NCBI GenBank assembly: GCA_037013685.1
Contig: CM072891.1
Span: 8,222,501-8,286,500, forward strand
Direction: 5' to 3'
Source: Acridotheres tristis
Lineage: Eukaryota; Chordata; Aves; Passeriformes; Sturnidae
DNA: 64,000 nucleotides
The notes under the pieces are model-generated. The model made no database searches. It was given only the letters and a program-made list of their open reading frames with translations, and had not been told where the DNA came from. Position 1 is the stretch's first letter. Each line of letters begins with the position of its first letter. Both the position numbers and the translations under genes were made by a program. Positions 1 through 13,797 of the stretch are shown here, in pieces.

Positions 1-1322
1 TAGTTCAGTTGTGAGTGGCCTTCTCCTGCTCATCCCTGTCTACCATGCAGTGGAACACATCAGAGATCCTGGGAGACTTTCAGGTGAAGCTGACCTACCT
101 GTGCTTCAGAAGGACACCTCATGCCTTTGAACTGATAATTTAATTTAGACATAAAGACTAGAGGGTAGACCAACGTAAAGCCACAAAATGAGTATATTGT
201 GGGCAGCAAGACCTCAGCACTGACTGTTCCACTTTGTCTTTTCCCATTAGACTGCTCAACTTGCTTATGTCAGCATGGCCAGATAACAAGTTGTCTTGTT
301 TTTTGTTTTTGCAGGGAAGAGATACTAATATTTCTCACCCCGATGGTGTAATTGCTTAGAGGAAGAGCTATAGGTTCAAAATTTTGCACTGATTTTTTTA
401 GTTTTCTTTGCATTAGTGAGTGATGTATGTAGATAAAGTAATCATGAATTAAAAATACTCATTTAGTATTCACTCAGAGATCTATACATTTGTCAAGAGG
501 AATACCAAAATTATCCAGACTGAAGTGGAAGATCACATCTTTTTTCCAAGTGCCTCATTTGAAATGTATGCAGAAGTTTGCCCTGCTTCTTATGTAGGCT
601 GCATTAGCTTATGTCCTGTTCTCATCAGATTTTTAGGCTGTGCTGTTCCTCAGGAAGCAATGGGCATCTTTGGGGTTTGGCACCTACAGTTTCTAGCAAG
701 TCTTCTCATAATGTGCAAATTTATCAGCTGAGGTACTCCAAAGCCAAAGGTGTTTGAAAGTTATGTAGAGTGCCTTATTTCATGTGACTCTTGTCTTTTC
801 ATGTCTGTGTGTCAGAAAGGTGTGTCTCAAAAAGAACAAACATTTTCAGGTCTTATTTTCCCATGGCTTTTTTAAGAAGGGAAGATACCTTCTAACATAG
901 CTTTTTAGTTCTTGTAGCCCAATAATCACCTGGACGAACTGGAATGCTGGAATGGATGGCTGTAAGCTCTTCTGGAGGGATAGACAAGGACAGGCATTGG
1001 GTTAGGCAGTGTTTGATTGTCTGGGGCTCAGTGGTGATGACAACAAGGTTGTTGATGGGTGAGAATCAGGGGCAAGGCCAACAAAGCAGATTCCATGGTA
1101 GTCTGATGTGGATCACTCACCAGGACCAAGAGGCAGACTCTCACCATCACTAGTCCTTTTTCTTGTGCGAGCCTTCTAAAATTTGTTAAATAAATATTTC
1201 TTAAAAGGAAAAATCTCATACTTTCATAGAATTGATTCAGCTTCTATCTTCAGATTTCTCTTCTTGTAAACAGGACATACTCTTTTTTTTAATAGCTGCA
1301 TATTAAATTTCTTCATTTCCAG
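1..1322 (+). other. SIPA1L1: SIPA1L1 intron (3' part) upstream of the first exon in the window
   Basis: This is AT-rich sequence without a coding exon that I can support. It ends in a T-rich tract (8 T near 1282) and the acceptor AG at 1321-1322. The small open frames in it have no family resemblance and lack consistent splice sites. The exon that precedes it, encoding the end of the PDZ region, must lie before position 1. Confidence 0.7.
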
Positions 1323-1598
1323 GAGTTCTTCAGAAAACTACCGTATGCCAGTGATGGAGTACAAAGTGAATGAAGGAATGTCATATGAATTCAAATTTCC
1401 CTTCAGAAATAATAATAAATGGCAACGAAATGCAGGCAAAGGACAGGGACCTCATGTGGCTCAGGTACCATCTCAAATCCAAAGTCCAGTACCATCCAGG
1501 ATTAGCTCTGGAAAAGGAGAAGGAAAAATGCCACCCCCAGAACGCGCCAACATTCCCCGAAGCATCTCTAGTGATGGGCGCCCATTGGAGAGCCGGAG
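1323..1598 (+). CDS. SIPA1L1: SIPA1L1 coding exon a (post-PDZ linker)
   Basis: This 276-nt exon encodes about 92 residues of the signal-induced proliferation-associated 1-like 1 protein (SPAR). It contains [20 protein letters not shown] near the start and [10 protein letters not shown] near the end, text I recognise from vertebrate SIPA1L1. The first base completes a codon begun in the previous exon, and the last two bases (AG) start an Arg codon finished at 9653. The acceptor is ttccag and the donor is gtacgt. Counting back 748 codons from the stop, against a usual length near 1,800, places it just after the PDZ domain. The segment is basic and Ser/Pro-rich with no folded domain visible. The exon is symmetric (enters and leaves in phase 2), so skipping it would keep the frame. 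Confidence 0.93.
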
Positions 1599-4264
1599 GT
1601 ACGTGTCTTCTTCACAAATGGCTTTTCACTGCTGCTCTGAATCTTGCCTGGAAAAATTCATTGGAGTTTTATCTAAGTATCTGAAAACTGCTTTTAATCT
1701 TGGTTTTAATTAGACAAAAGACAGCATGACTATGAGTGGAACAATAGTTAAAAGGAAATACCTTTCCTGGCATGATTAACCACAAAATGAAGTATGCTGG
1801 GATGTTTCCCCGTGTTGGATGGTATTCTGAAACCGCTGTATTGCCATTGAAGTTTTTAAATGAGTTACAGTGAGACTTTTAGAGCTAAGTGTTCATGAAC
1901 TTCTGCATTTGGAAAAAGTAAGTTAAAAATTTATCTTGTTCATAGGCTTGGTGAACACGCCTAAAGCACCCAAGGCATAAATAATATCTGATAGAGGTTT
2001 TAGCAAGAGAATTCTGACTAGTACAGAAAGGAAATTTATCTGATTGGGGAGTGTTCAGACATTTTAGACTAGAGGAGAAATTGTTCTAAGTTTGGATTTC
2101 TCCAGGGTGGTTTGGGGTTTTTTATTGTTTCAAGTTCTTTGAACAAGAAAGCGATGATTAGGATAAAGGTATCAGGTCCATCATGTCACAGTATTTTCAT
2201 TCTTTCGTGAAAGAAGATATACTTGATAGCATTCAAATGAAGTATCATTGTTTTGATTATCTATACAAATCTGTCTCTGCATTTTCAGTGAGATCTGTGG
2301 AGGGAAAAATAGTTAATAGCTTGTATTTCTTATTTTGGATAATTCCTTAGAGAAAAAAAAAGCTTTAGATACATTGTCATCTTTGTGGATGAAAAATATA
2401 AAGCAGTAATAAGATGCATATTGTAGAAAATGTAAAAGAGAGGTCTAATGAAACAACTTAAGATCCTTTTCACGTCCTGAAGAACTGGGGACGGAAAAAC
2501 ATGTTCAAAAATGGTACAGCCAGGGCCAAGAAACTAGCAAGGTGAAATTGAAACTTCTGTGTTGGATACCTCGTTAGGAAATTGCAGTGGTTGCTAAGGA
2601 CTTAATATTCTTGCTTTCTTTTTCTTAAATATATACTTTAAAAGCTCCCATCTGTGGAATTTGGAAAAAAAAACCTGCAGCACTGAAGGCACTAATAATT
2701 TCACAGACAACCTGATTAGATTGTCTGTTAAAAAAGGTTGCAGAAGAGCCACTAAAATACTGGATTTGATTCTCAGATTATATATTTGGACCAACATAAA
2801 AATTGCATGGCTACAGGCTATATCTGCCTCTTAGAGCTGAAGACAGGCAGATGCTGAACTGAAGGAGCAGCAGCTGAGCTGGTGATGTTTTTTGCTTTCT
2901 CCAGTGCTGAACAAACTCCTTCTGTAGTTCCAGAAGGCATAGTAATACCTGGGAAAAGCTTAAGGCAGTGCCAGACTATCAGATTCTGTTGAGTTGTTGG
3001 TTTTTCCAGACACTTCCATGTCACCATGGTATTTATTAACCAAGAGTTGGGTGGAGTCTCGAGCTGGCTCCTGTAGAAGAGAGCCTTTGGCTGCCCTGAG
3101 AGAGAGGGGATAATAACTGTGTGTTCCTGGTGCATAAAATTGTATGCAGGCAACATCACACACCTAAGAGATTTTTTCAAGGTTTAACCTGTCTCTGGAG
3201 ACTTCTAGAGGGGGGTTATGGCCTGATAAATGTTGGCAAAGTGAAAATTACATTTTCTTAGTCAGTATTTGTTTTCAAAAAGCGGAACTTTGACTTTTCA
3301 TTTCCTTCATTTTTCAAGGCATGTAACTGGGGGGTTTTGTTTGTGGGGGTTTTTTTTCCCTCTAGGCATTCTTTTAAGTATTCTTTTTACTATTATTCAA
3401 AAAGGGTGCTATTGGATCTTTCATCCTTAAAAGTATATTATCAAAGTAGCTTTTAAATTTCACTGAGAATTTTTCTGGATGCTTGAAAAATGTCTTCTCT
3501 CATCTTTCTGGTCTGCTAAATATGTTAGTCTTGGGTGAATCAAGTTTAAATATATCCTCACTTGCATAAGCTTAATGTCTTGCCAGTTAAAGGAAGAAAT
3601 ACATTTTTGTCATTTTAAAGAAATACACGAGGGGGATAAACCTCAACAATAAGCTCACTGCAAGACTCATTTGTCTTTTCTCTATATGGTAAAAGAAAGC
3701 TTTGCTTTTCAGAAAGCTCAGATACTTCTTATTGTGTAAGGTCTTAAAATGAACAAAGGTGTTTTTTTCATAGCCCTCTTAACTACTGTCTCATTTAGAT
3801 TTCACCACTGTTTTCATATTTACCCTAAAGAACACTGAGGAGGAGGTGCTGCAATCCATGCATGTTTCTGGTGCAGGCAGCAGTGATGGTGCTCTGCTGT
3901 GCTTTGCTCCCTTTAGTCGACTTAAATATGTTAGAAATAAATAAAATCTGGATTACCAGTCCTGAGAACAGGAGGATTTCACTTCATAGTCGTCCAAACA
4001 TCATCTTCCCATAGGGACTGCTGTTGTAGGTGGGAGAGTTGCCTGACAATCACTCATTCTGGGAAGGCAGACAAATGCCCAGTCCTGTGTCTAACCAGCA
4101 GAGTACTTAAATTTGCCTTATTTGGATTGTCTTCGTATATCCAATTTACTAACTTATTTTCTGTGATCTTCACAGAGCCTGCATCCCTCAATATAGTCAT
4201 TATTGATATGGGTGGTTATTTGTAGGCAGGAAAAATAACCCAAAACTTTATAAATCTTAAAATA

Positions 4265-4294
4265 AATCTCTAATGTTACTGCAACATTAAGATT
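4265..4294. repeat. Short hairpin-forming inverted repeat
   Basis: AATCT plus TAATGTT (4265-4269 and 4271-4277) pairs with AACATTA plus AGATT (4283-4294). This gives a 12-bp stem with one bulged C at 4270 and a 5-nt loop. It lies in a very AT-rich stretch, so chance is a reasonable explanation. Confidence 0.5.
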
Positions 4295-5511
4295 GAAAAA
4301 TCTAATAATATAAATTCAATAAATCCCAAGTTATGGCTTATTTCACAATATTAATGAATCCATGTGGGATTCTATATAGGCTATAACCCAGAATGAATAT
4401 CAGAAGGATATGTTAAGGAAAAAACAATAAACCACATATGTGTGAAATAAACCAGAGCTGATGTTATTGGAGAACATATAATTATAGAGCTTGATATTTT
4501 TTTATTTATTTCCACCCCCCCTCGCAATTTTCAGGTTTTTTTACACTTGGTTTCCACACTCTATCAAGAAAAAATGTGAGAGGGAAGGAGATAATGGTAG
4601 ATAATAATCTGTTCTTAACTGATTTGTCATAAAGTAGGACCAGTTTTAACTGAAACTTGATTTGACAGACATTTGAACAAGTGTGGAAATTGGTGATCAA
4701 CACATGTTGAAGACCCAAGTCTGGACTTGAGCACTTCAGTACTCGCTGCAGTTGAGTACTGTTGGATGAAAGCTCAAGGCTCTTAGCTAGAAAATTTCTG
4801 TGCACAGTCAATATTTTAAACCAAATGGAAAACTTAATTACAGCATGGCTGCAGTCACACACAGGCAGTAAAATTCCACAGCATGGAAGTATTAGAACAA
4901 TATTATTGATTGGTTTTGTGTCATGTTGAGGACTTTGAAGCACAGTCTTGCCCTAAGACTCCATACTGATTTGAATTATGCCTATGTAGTCAGTGATAGT
5001 AAATATGCCAGTTGTAGTTTATAGGTTAATTCCTGCAGGTGGATTCTATTTTAAACTCTTCCCATATTACCTAAAAATCCTAATCTGCTGCAGTTTATCT
5101 TGAATCAGTGACATTTTTCCAAATGTAAACAAATTGGAGTCTGCTCATCTTGCCACCCATCAAGTCAGCATTGTAGTACACGCACTGCCTACCTCACAGG
5201 GTTTCTAGATTTGTTATTTAAATGTTCTCATAACACTCTTCAAATTAAAACATGTACTAACATGAGATTATATACCACACACTTCCTACCAGCTCCAGAA
5301 CCTAGAGCTGGATGTAGCAGTGGAAAAATCAAAGGTTTGTTGGTATGCATGCCTGTGTGGCCAAACTCCTGCGATGTAAAAACATCTGAGAAGAGCCCTG
5401 CTGTGACATGTCAAGATTTGGTCATTCTTGTTTGACAAGGGCCATCAAGGGGAACCAGGGAAAAGCATAAGAAATGCTTAGAAGTGTAAAGGAAGACTTT
5501 CTGCCAGATCT

Positions 5512-5529
5512 GACAGCCCCCTGGCTGTC
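5512..5529 (-). promoter_or_regulatory. Weak CTCF-like core inside a palindrome
   Basis: GACAGCC and GGCTGTC form 7-bp arms around CCCT. On the minus strand the sequence contains AGGGGGC, the core of a CTCF site, but I count 11 of 14 consensus positions, so it may not be bound. It is intronic, far from any exon. Confidence 0.25.
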
Positions 5530-8500
5530 TGCTGTGTAAGATTGCCTGGAGCTGAGTACAGCTGTACCTATGGCTGGTATGTCTTCATCCAGGTTCCTGC
5601 TGATCTTGGTAGGTGTAGACCTCCTACTTGTTCTTTTGTCATGAGGGATAGTGAGTAATCACTGTTTGCTTGGTCCAGTGTAGTTCACATTTGGATGAAG
5701 TGAAGCAGAGAGGATAAGTTTCCCTATAATCCCCGAGGCCGTAGAGCTTGTTCAGTGTGTCTTCGTACACAAACTTCTGTACTTCTGGTGCCCCACTGCC
5801 TGCCTCTGTATCTTTTCTTATTACAATACATGTTTTCTGAAAGGTGATGCTGAAATTGGAAAAAAAAAAACAAAAATGTGAGATGGTACAACATGACAGC
5901 ATAATTGCATTTTCTGTTTCATTCACTATCCCCTTCCTCAAAATTGCTGGGTTTTTTCCCTTTTTGAATGGAATGGATTGATTTCCTTTGAACATGAGAG
6001 CATTTGAGACAGTGTTTGCAGGGAATTGTTGTGGCTTGCAGTATTATTAGGATTGTAGAACTCAAACACATGGAAGGTAAGCATGCCAGAATTAAGATTT
6101 GCTGTGCTGTTTTTTTCAGAGCTCTTGTGTAACTGTATATTCAGATGCTTCTTTTGATTAAATTGCAAGAATTCCTTTTAACATAGGACATCTGCCTCAT
6201 TCAATTCACAGAGTGGATGCAGCTCATTAAAGAAGAGCTATTTAATATTTTTTTTCCTCTTCATTACTCTGTCCCTTATTTACTGGATGACATTCAAATC
6301 CTGTTGTAAAGATGCCATTACTAATTCCCCTCTAAGCTTTACAGTGGTGCCCATTGCTATAGTTTCTGAATGCTTCATGGGTATTAATTAAACTTACTTT
6401 TCAAAATTCTTGAGTTAGAAGAGATGTCTCTGGCCCTCTTCAGATTAAGAACAAAGGTAGAGAGATAAATTATGTTCTAATCATTTGTTCTGCTTAGTTT
6501 GGCCATCTCATATTTGGAAGTGTGCCCAGCATTGTTAATATATTATCTATTCAAATTACAGCCTCAGTTGACTTCGGCTGCTTTAGGAAGATTTCAGCTC
6601 AGAGATATGGTGGGCCTTGGAATCAAATAAGGCCTTTGAAAAATTAAAATTAGCAACAACAAATGAAAAAGTGTCGTTAATAAATACAGTAGTGGTCACA
6701 CTGGAGTGCTCCAGCAAGCACAAAGAATTCATTTTGCCAAGTCAGCACTGCCTTTGAGGCCATTCTTTCCTTTTCTGCCAGCCTGACCCTCCTTTGCTTC
6801 TGAACTCTGCAGCTCTTGCAGGAGAAGTTGTAGCACAATGTAGGATCTGTGCCTGTACAGTTTTACAGGAAAAGGCACCTGTGTATGATCTTGTAATTAG
6901 AGTGCCTTAGGCCATAGGCACAAAGCGACCCAGACTGACATTTTTCTTAGGATGTATGTACCACATACCTATGTATACTGAATGTATGGGGAAAATTACA
7001 GCTAATGATATGGAAATTAATTTATGAAGAGCAAGATGGATGCTTTCAATGTCTGTATTGTCATATTAAACAAAATAAATGTATGCCCATTCCACTCACT
7101 GCCTTCACAAAAGATGATGTCCTTCCCATACTTGGCAAGTCTCAACCAGTTCTTTCAGGATGAACTAGATCTGTTAGAACTAAATCATGCATGGGATAAT
7201 CCCAGTTCAATTGACTGCAATGTAATTGTATCTGTTTAATGTAATGGACGCTTGGCCTATTTTTAAATACAATTGTGGGACTCATGCACTTAACTATTTT
7301 GGCATTTCTTCTTAAAACTCTCTTTTGAAATAGATAAGAGCTTGCTTTAGTGAAGTTTTTAATTATAAATAAAAGACAGGCTCAGATTCTCTTAGCTATA
7401 GGGGCATACTGCTAACACAACACAATACACCTTTTGTCTTGGGAAGTGCCTTTCATCAAGAGATTTCAAAGCAGCTCAAAAAGTCAATTTGAACTAATTT
7501 GCTCTAAAGGTCTCTCCTCTTATATGTTTCACATAGAATGAAATGTCTTGGAGTATTAGTGCATTTTAGTGTAATTGTGAACCATACTAACAAAAGTATA
7601 CTTCTGCTTTAAATAAAAGAATGTCTTACCTGACTGGTTGTTCATTTCTATTGTTCAGACCACATTTATAATACAATTTTGTTTGCCCTCAAGGTCTTTC
7701 ATCTTTGTAAATGAGTTAGAACTCTATGACATAGTTCTGAAATCTTGATGTTCCTTCTGAACAGTGCTGTTACTTTTTGGGAAGGCATAGGAAATAAAGA
7801 AAGTGCGTAGCTGAACCTGAAATGAAAATAAAGGATTTTTCAACAGGAAATAATTTTAAAGAAATTATTTGAGAAGTAATTGGTTTCATTGCCAATAGTC
7901 TAGTTTAGTATATGAAGAAAAGGTCATACTTTTAAACTGTGTATTGCTCTGCAAGAGTAACTGAGTTTAAATGTGTGTGCCTTTGTTGGTGAGTGATGCT
8001 AATGAAAGTGCATTTTTGTGTGGCCAAACTATTTTTTTTCTTATTGTAGGAGTGCTTCTAGGAAAATAAACTACCACTACTACCTACTTGGCTTATGGCT
8101 CCCCAAGTTTTCAAGTCTTCAGCCATGTTCTTTGCAATCAAATATTTCAGAATGATTACTTGATAAATGTGGGATCAGTTAAAATACGTTTGATAGACTA
8201 GAAAGGCATTACTGGATTTGGTGTAGTACTTACCATGGTCAGGCCTTAGATAATTCCTTTTTTGTCCCAGAAAAAGAGTTACTATTAGTTACATGCACTT
8301 CATGAAATTCCAGATGATCAAGATGTTTGATCCAGTCCTCCTGCTCTTTCCATTTTAAAATTTTGTTAGTTTACTCTTTTCTTGCAGAGTACTTAGGAGG
8401 ACAATCCACATTTGATATAAATGTAAATATTAATAGATATACACACACTGTTTTGATATCTATGTGTACATAAGGAACATTGATAAGTTCAATAGCTTTT

Positions 8501-9652
8501 GTTTTTTTCATTTTCAAAAGATTTTTTTAACGTTTCAAGTTTTTACAGTATTATGGTGAGAGCTAATTTAAAATCTGCCACTCCTTTGGAGATTAAATGG
8601 TTAGGCTAAGATCTTCTAAAGCCCAAGACCCGAGCTGGGTGCTGAGGGAATTTATATATTTCACTGAAGTAATTATCAGTTTTTCAAATATTAAGTTATT
8701 TAGCTCGTGCAAATTAGTGTTTTTCCTAGATAAAATGAATAAAGGCTTTTACTCACAGTGGAGGTTTGATGTTTGTGAATGGCATAACTCAAACTTCACT
8801 TAAATCACTGCAAAAGTTTTGAATAGCTTCCATCACGACTGAGTAGAACAAAGAACCAGCTAACAGCAGTGAATTCTGCTGGGGTTTGGGAAGCAAAATG
8901 CACCAAGCTAGCAGTTATCTAAAAAAGCCTTTCACTACAGAACAGGCTGTAAGTTGGGCACATGAAACCTGCTGCTTCCAGCCATTCTGTCCAGCTGCAT
9001 GTGTTGCAGTTCTAGCCTATTGATTTGCTGTATGGTTGTTCTGACAGGTGAAGGCTTCATGTGACTCAGGTCTGTGTTTTCAAACAGGGCTCTCGATCTA
9101 TTGAGCTATTTTTATATTAAAATGTAAAATTTTTAGGGAGGATTTTAAGGCGGCATGTATAGATTGCATTGCATTTTTTTAGCCGTTGTGTTTTAATGTG
9201 GACAAGTTTGGTGGCATAGCTAAGCTTGATAATCTTGGAAGAGTTTGCCCAGGCAGCTCATTACAGTTATTTTAAATTCTAGACAAGAGTTTGCTATGAG
9301 AATTAGGAGCATTTTCTTCTATTTGGTATTTCGATGAGGAATGTCATGTTCCATTATTCCTTACAATCAATCTGTAACAACAGACTTTAGAAACCAGAAT
9401 GTTTTCCTAGTGTGTGCCAGTATTTTCTTCCCACATTGGCCTTTCTTTATTTCTTCCCATGCATCCAGGTTTTTACAGTTGATTTTTCATGGTTTCCAGT
9501 AGATGAATAAGGGGGAAATGTCTGATCCTTCAGCTGATAGGATTTCTGCCATCTCCACGAGGCCCTTGCTTGCAGCCGTGGCAGTTGCAGGGTGTTGCTG
9601 TGTCCCTTGCAGTGTGACCCTGCTGATGTGAGGCTTCCCTTGCTCTCCACAG

Positions 9653-9802
9653 GCTGTCCCCTGGCTCCGACGTCTATGTCACCGTGTCCTCCATCGCCTT
9701 AGCCAGATCGCAGCAGTGCCGGAACTCTCCAAGCAACTTATCCTCCTCGAGTGACACTGGCTCTACTGGAGGCACGTACAGACAAAAATCCATGCCAGAA
9801 GG
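9653..9802 (+). CDS. SIPA1L1: SIPA1L1 coding exon b
   Basis: This 150-nt exon encodes [20 protein letters not shown] followed by a Ser-rich stretch ending in [12 protein letters not shown], matching vertebrate SIPA1L1. The first G completes the split Arg codon from exon a, and the final GG is completed to Gly at 13673. The donor is gtaggc. The exon is symmetric (phase 2 to phase 2, 50 codons), so inclusion or skipping would not break the frame. It has more CpG than the surrounding intron. The protein region is probably disordered and rich in phosphorylation sites. Confidence 0.94.
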
Positions 9803-11286
9803 GTAGGCACCAGATTTTTTACGTTTTCTGTTTCGGCAGATTTTTTGTTCTCTGCTCCATTTGTTGCAATGTGTACTCAAGGAGTGCTTACACAGGCTCC
9901 TGTCAGCTGTTGTTTACATGCATTAAACCATGGCTGTTTTCAAATATCACTGTCATGCTTCTTGAAAAAGCCATTTTTAAAAATCCCTTGCTTCCACTTT
10001 TACCTTGCAGCCTAACTACTCTCTCTGATCCTACTCTACAGCTGCTCAGGTTACTACACAGAGGGACTTTTATATATTTAAAAACCTTCATTAAAGATGC
10101 TGGTTTCATGTGGTAAATTGCTTCCTTTCACAGGTTTAGATTCTAAAATAAAAGAAGTAATACGTTTGGGACTTTGCAGTCAGTTAATGGTTGAAGCAAA
10201 GTAGTATTGAGTGCAACTAAGACTTAGATGTGTAGGCACAAAAGTGCTAATTAATCCACAGCTAGCTTCTTTTTCACATATTCACAGTCCTTCTGTCTTA
10301 AGGCTTCCAACTTCCCAGAAATCTTCAAACTCTCTGAAGTGTCAATGTAAGGGGCAACTTGTAGAGGAAGAAATTAAATCTGTATCATTTTCAGAGAGCA
10401 CTCAAAGGATCAATAAATCAAAGATCTCCAAGTAGAGAAAAAAATAATTGGCAGTAGAAGAGCTGTCTACTACAATCCAAATGACTTCCTATAGAGAAGA
10501 TAAAGGGGCAAAACTGCTGATAATTCACACTGCAGATCTTCCCTCTGAAGCATTCTTGAGTACTTTGCAGGTCATTGTGTGTAATTCATTTTGGTTTCTC
10601 TTCTATATAGTAGAAGTATCTTTCTCTCTGTTTTAAAAAACATATTATTGGTAGGATTAAATGCCATTGTCAGGAACTGCTTAGTACAAGGCACTGTCTT
10701 TTTGCCTCTAGGGTCTCTGTGTCTGTCCAGAGAACACTGTTCTGAGCATGTATTTGAAAGAGTACTGCTTCTTGCTCCACAGCACTGAAGATTTGTCCTC
10801 CCTGTCCTTCCTACAGCTCAATTTGAGGCTTTATGAAGAATCAATCTCTTCTCTGCTGCTCACTTTTATGAAGGCTTTGATTCATGACACTATTAGGCCT
10901 ATTCTGGTCATTGTTTAAGTTTGTGCTTAAGTCCTACTGGCATTAGGAGATTTGCTCTTAAGCCTGTTAAACTTTGCTCTAAGGAAACACTAGATATAGG
11001 TGTATCCAGGGCTCTGCAGCTGGAAACAGGCACTTAACCTCTTTATCCTCTGTGCAGTTTCTGGCTCATTCACATCAGGCCATCAGCATTTCTGTGTTAC
11101 CTTGAATTCTGATGAGCACCTTGTGCTCCCAGTATTGTTTGCTCTTGTCCAATTACGTCATTTGCACTATAAAAAAGGTATTGCTACCAAATGTCCTTAG
11201 ACCATCACAACTGTAACTGCTTAAGAAAGGATTTTCAGACACACTTGAAGGTTTACTTTGACTTGTCCTCAGAGCACACCAGCACT

Positions 11287-11307
11287 CATCCCATCCCATC
11301 CCATCCC
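11287..11307. repeat. (CATCC)n microsatellite, four units
   Basis: Four perfect copies of the pentamer CATCC plus one extra C sit in intron DNA. This is a simple tandem repeat, potentially polymorphic. Confidence 0.9.
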
Positions 11308-13591
11308 TTTTCCACCTTTTAAGTTAATTATACACGTATGTTCACTACAGCATTCTTCGAGCATTTTGCAATTTCAGCAAAGAGATGTGTCCTAGAAACC
11401 TCGACTATACTGTCATTTTGGGGTTGAAGTTTTAATTCAGTGCTAGGAAACACAGTTTAAATGGGATAATGAAAGAAACAGTACGTGAGTTTTGCATGTT
11501 ATTAGACACTCTTTAAGAAAAAACCCCAATTGCTTAATTCCGATTATTTTACTATTCTATTCCTATAAGAAAAGCAGTTTGCCTCACTATTTCATCTACA
11601 GTAAATGATTGTAGAAATGAAAATTTAATCATACATAGATTGACGTCTTATATACATATAAATATTATGGGGGTTAGGTAGGAGGACATCACAAGAGAAA
11701 GAAAAATATTGATGCAGTGCAACTTCATTGCACCAAGATTTGTTTGGGGTTTGGATTTTTCTTTTAGATGCCAGCTTCTAGCTATTTTATAATGAAAACA
11801 TATTCTTCCCGTGAGAGTTAGTGTACGAATCTTAAAAGTTAGACCACAGATCAGTGTTTAAGAAATCAATCACCTTTGAAATGCTGTGTTTAGACTTTTT
11901 GTACACATCTTGAATTGGTATTGAATTCATCATGTTTAATTTAGGTATTTGATAAGTGAAATGCTACTTAGCCTGTGTGAATAGGAAAGGAAAAACATTA
12001 CTTTTTGCATAATTTCAATGTAAGTTGTTTCTATTCAGAAGACAGATATATACAGGTTTTCCTTGTTTTTTTAAATTCATTAAAATATATGCTGGCTGTA
12101 TCAGGGAGCAGTGAGCAAAAGGGAAGTATGATCACGTTTGGGTGAATTTTTAGAATGCCGAAATTTCAATACGTGCTGCACATTACAGGCGTGTCCCACC
12201 TGCTGGTCTTTGAGGATGGCAGTGGGATTTTGTTGTTCTGAGTCGTCTAATGTTGCTGTGGTGGGTTTGTTTGAGATAACAAGTATGTGACTTAAACTGG
12301 GATAACAGCACTGAGCTGTTCTGACAGCTGGGAAAGTGTCTCCCGTTGGAGTTGGTGTGGGGCAGTCTGTAGCTCAGAGGGAGTAGACAGCACAGTTGGG
12401 GTATTTTATTTTCTCTCATTTTATCAGACATTACAGCTATAGAAAGTCATTGATATAGAGATGATATATCAGCTTGTAATTATTTTGTGTTTTATTCTGT
12501 GCATGTAGAGTTGGAGGATTGTCTTTTTCCTTCAGGGTATGTCTGACTAAAAAAAAAATTGCAGAACTGCATTATTCTTGATGAATTCTTAATGATTGAT
12601 CTGCTATTTCTGAACCCAGCTATAATTCTTACAGACTTATAAGTGATTTATGTGTAATACAGAACTGTAGATTTAAAGTCTTACAGGCTTTTAGGCATAT
12701 GAGGCATGTAGGCTGCAGTGTGGCACAGAGGTACTGTGTGGCTCTTTTGTCATTAGCTTGTTCTCCTTGAGTTTACTCTGTCTTTTGATCTTTCTGAAAT
12801 CCACCTGCCTAATCTAGCAGGATTTCAAAGTCCATTGAGCAGAGTTTTCATTTTGCTCGATATGCTTTCTTTTGCACCAGTATAACTACTTTCTTACAGC
12901 TGTATTTAGTTTGCACTAATTCACTCGAATTACTTTATGATCAAATAACTTAAGAATTTACAGAATTTATAACCCTCAAGATCTGGGAATCCATACTCAA
13001 CAATCGACTTTATGGAGGCTTATTTAAAATATTTGGCAGTGTTAATATTGCCCCAAACAAATCCATGTTGTTGGCACATATGTCTGCATCACCCAGAGGT
13101 ATGACCTTACTACTCTCTTGGCTGGAACTCAGGGAAGTGGCTGAGATCCATGGGATTGTCCCAGCAAACTTTCTGATGCTTTCTTTGGCTAGTTTGAGGC
13201 AGTTGAAAGGATCCCATCTTTTCCTGATAAACACACCCCATTTTTCATTCAAGCTTTTCCATTTTACTCACTGTGGTGAGTTTTCTACAACCATGTAACA
13301 GCCTGGTCACCTTTTCATGTAAACATCTGTGTAAATAAGAACTCATAATTTTCTTCCTTGATGTTTTGATCTGTTTGTTTGGGTTTTTTTTCAGTTGTAG
13401 CATTGTAATCAGTTGTTCTTGACCAAGGATGTTCAATAAATTAATGTCTATTGTAATCTTAAGCATTAAAGCTGATACATGGGTCTGGAGAGCTACCACA
13501 AAAATGAAATGGTAAATCATTATAAGGCCCTCAAGCATTTGTACTATGTATTGGTTTGCCCTGTTGTTTGACATTGGCTTCTTAAAAGTGC

Positions 13592-13610
13592 TTTTTTTTT
13601 TTTTTTTTTT
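13592..13610. repeat. Poly-T tract (19 T)
   Basis: This is an uninterrupted run of 19 T, 62 nt upstream of the exon at 13673. It could be a displaced polypyrimidine tract or simply a homopolymer slippage product. Confidence 0.9.
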
Positions 13611-13672
13611 CACTTGTATGAGATTTACGTATATTTCAAGTGATTATCTGCGTTGTATTTTGGGGAGAACAG

Positions 13673-13797
13673 GTTTGGAATTAGCCGTAGATCCCCCGCT
13701 TCCATGGACAGGCAGAACACGCAGTCGGACACGGGCGGCAGCGGCAAATCCACGCCCAGCTGGCAGAGGAGCGAGGACAGCATCGCTGACCAGATGG
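13673..13797 (+). CDS. SIPA1L1: SIPA1L1 coding exon c
   Basis: This 125-nt exon encodes [19 protein letters not shown] then [21 protein letters not shown], a conserved SIPA1L1 segment. The first G completes Gly from exon b, and the last G starts the Glu codon finished at 16451. The donor is gtacgt and the acceptor aacag. It is asymmetric, so skipping would shift the frame. CpG density is high compared with the flanks, and because of this unrelated open frames run through it in other frames on both strands. RSPAS and STPS are proline-directed phosphorylation candidates. Confidence 0.94.

Larger units (their letters stand above)
1599..9652 (+). other. SIPA1L1: SIPA1L1 intron between exons a and b (8.05 kb)
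   Basis: This is the longest intron in the window, with donor gtacgt at 1599 and acceptor cacag ending at 9652. It is AT-rich with scattered T and A runs. Two local structures stand out: a 12-bp hairpin at 4265-4294 and a 7-bp palindrome around a CTCF-like core at 5512-5529. No exon, RNA gene or transposon could be supported inside it. Confidence 0.85.
9803..13672 (+). other. SIPA1L1: SIPA1L1 intron between exons b and c (3.87 kb)
   Basis: It contains a (CATCC)4 pentamer microsatellite at 11287-11306 and a run of 19 T at 13592-13610. The T run ends about 60 nt before the acceptor. The last 30 nt before the exon are purine-rich (ggggagaacag), so the 3' splice site looks weak for a constitutive exon. 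Nothing else is recognisable. Confidence 0.85.
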
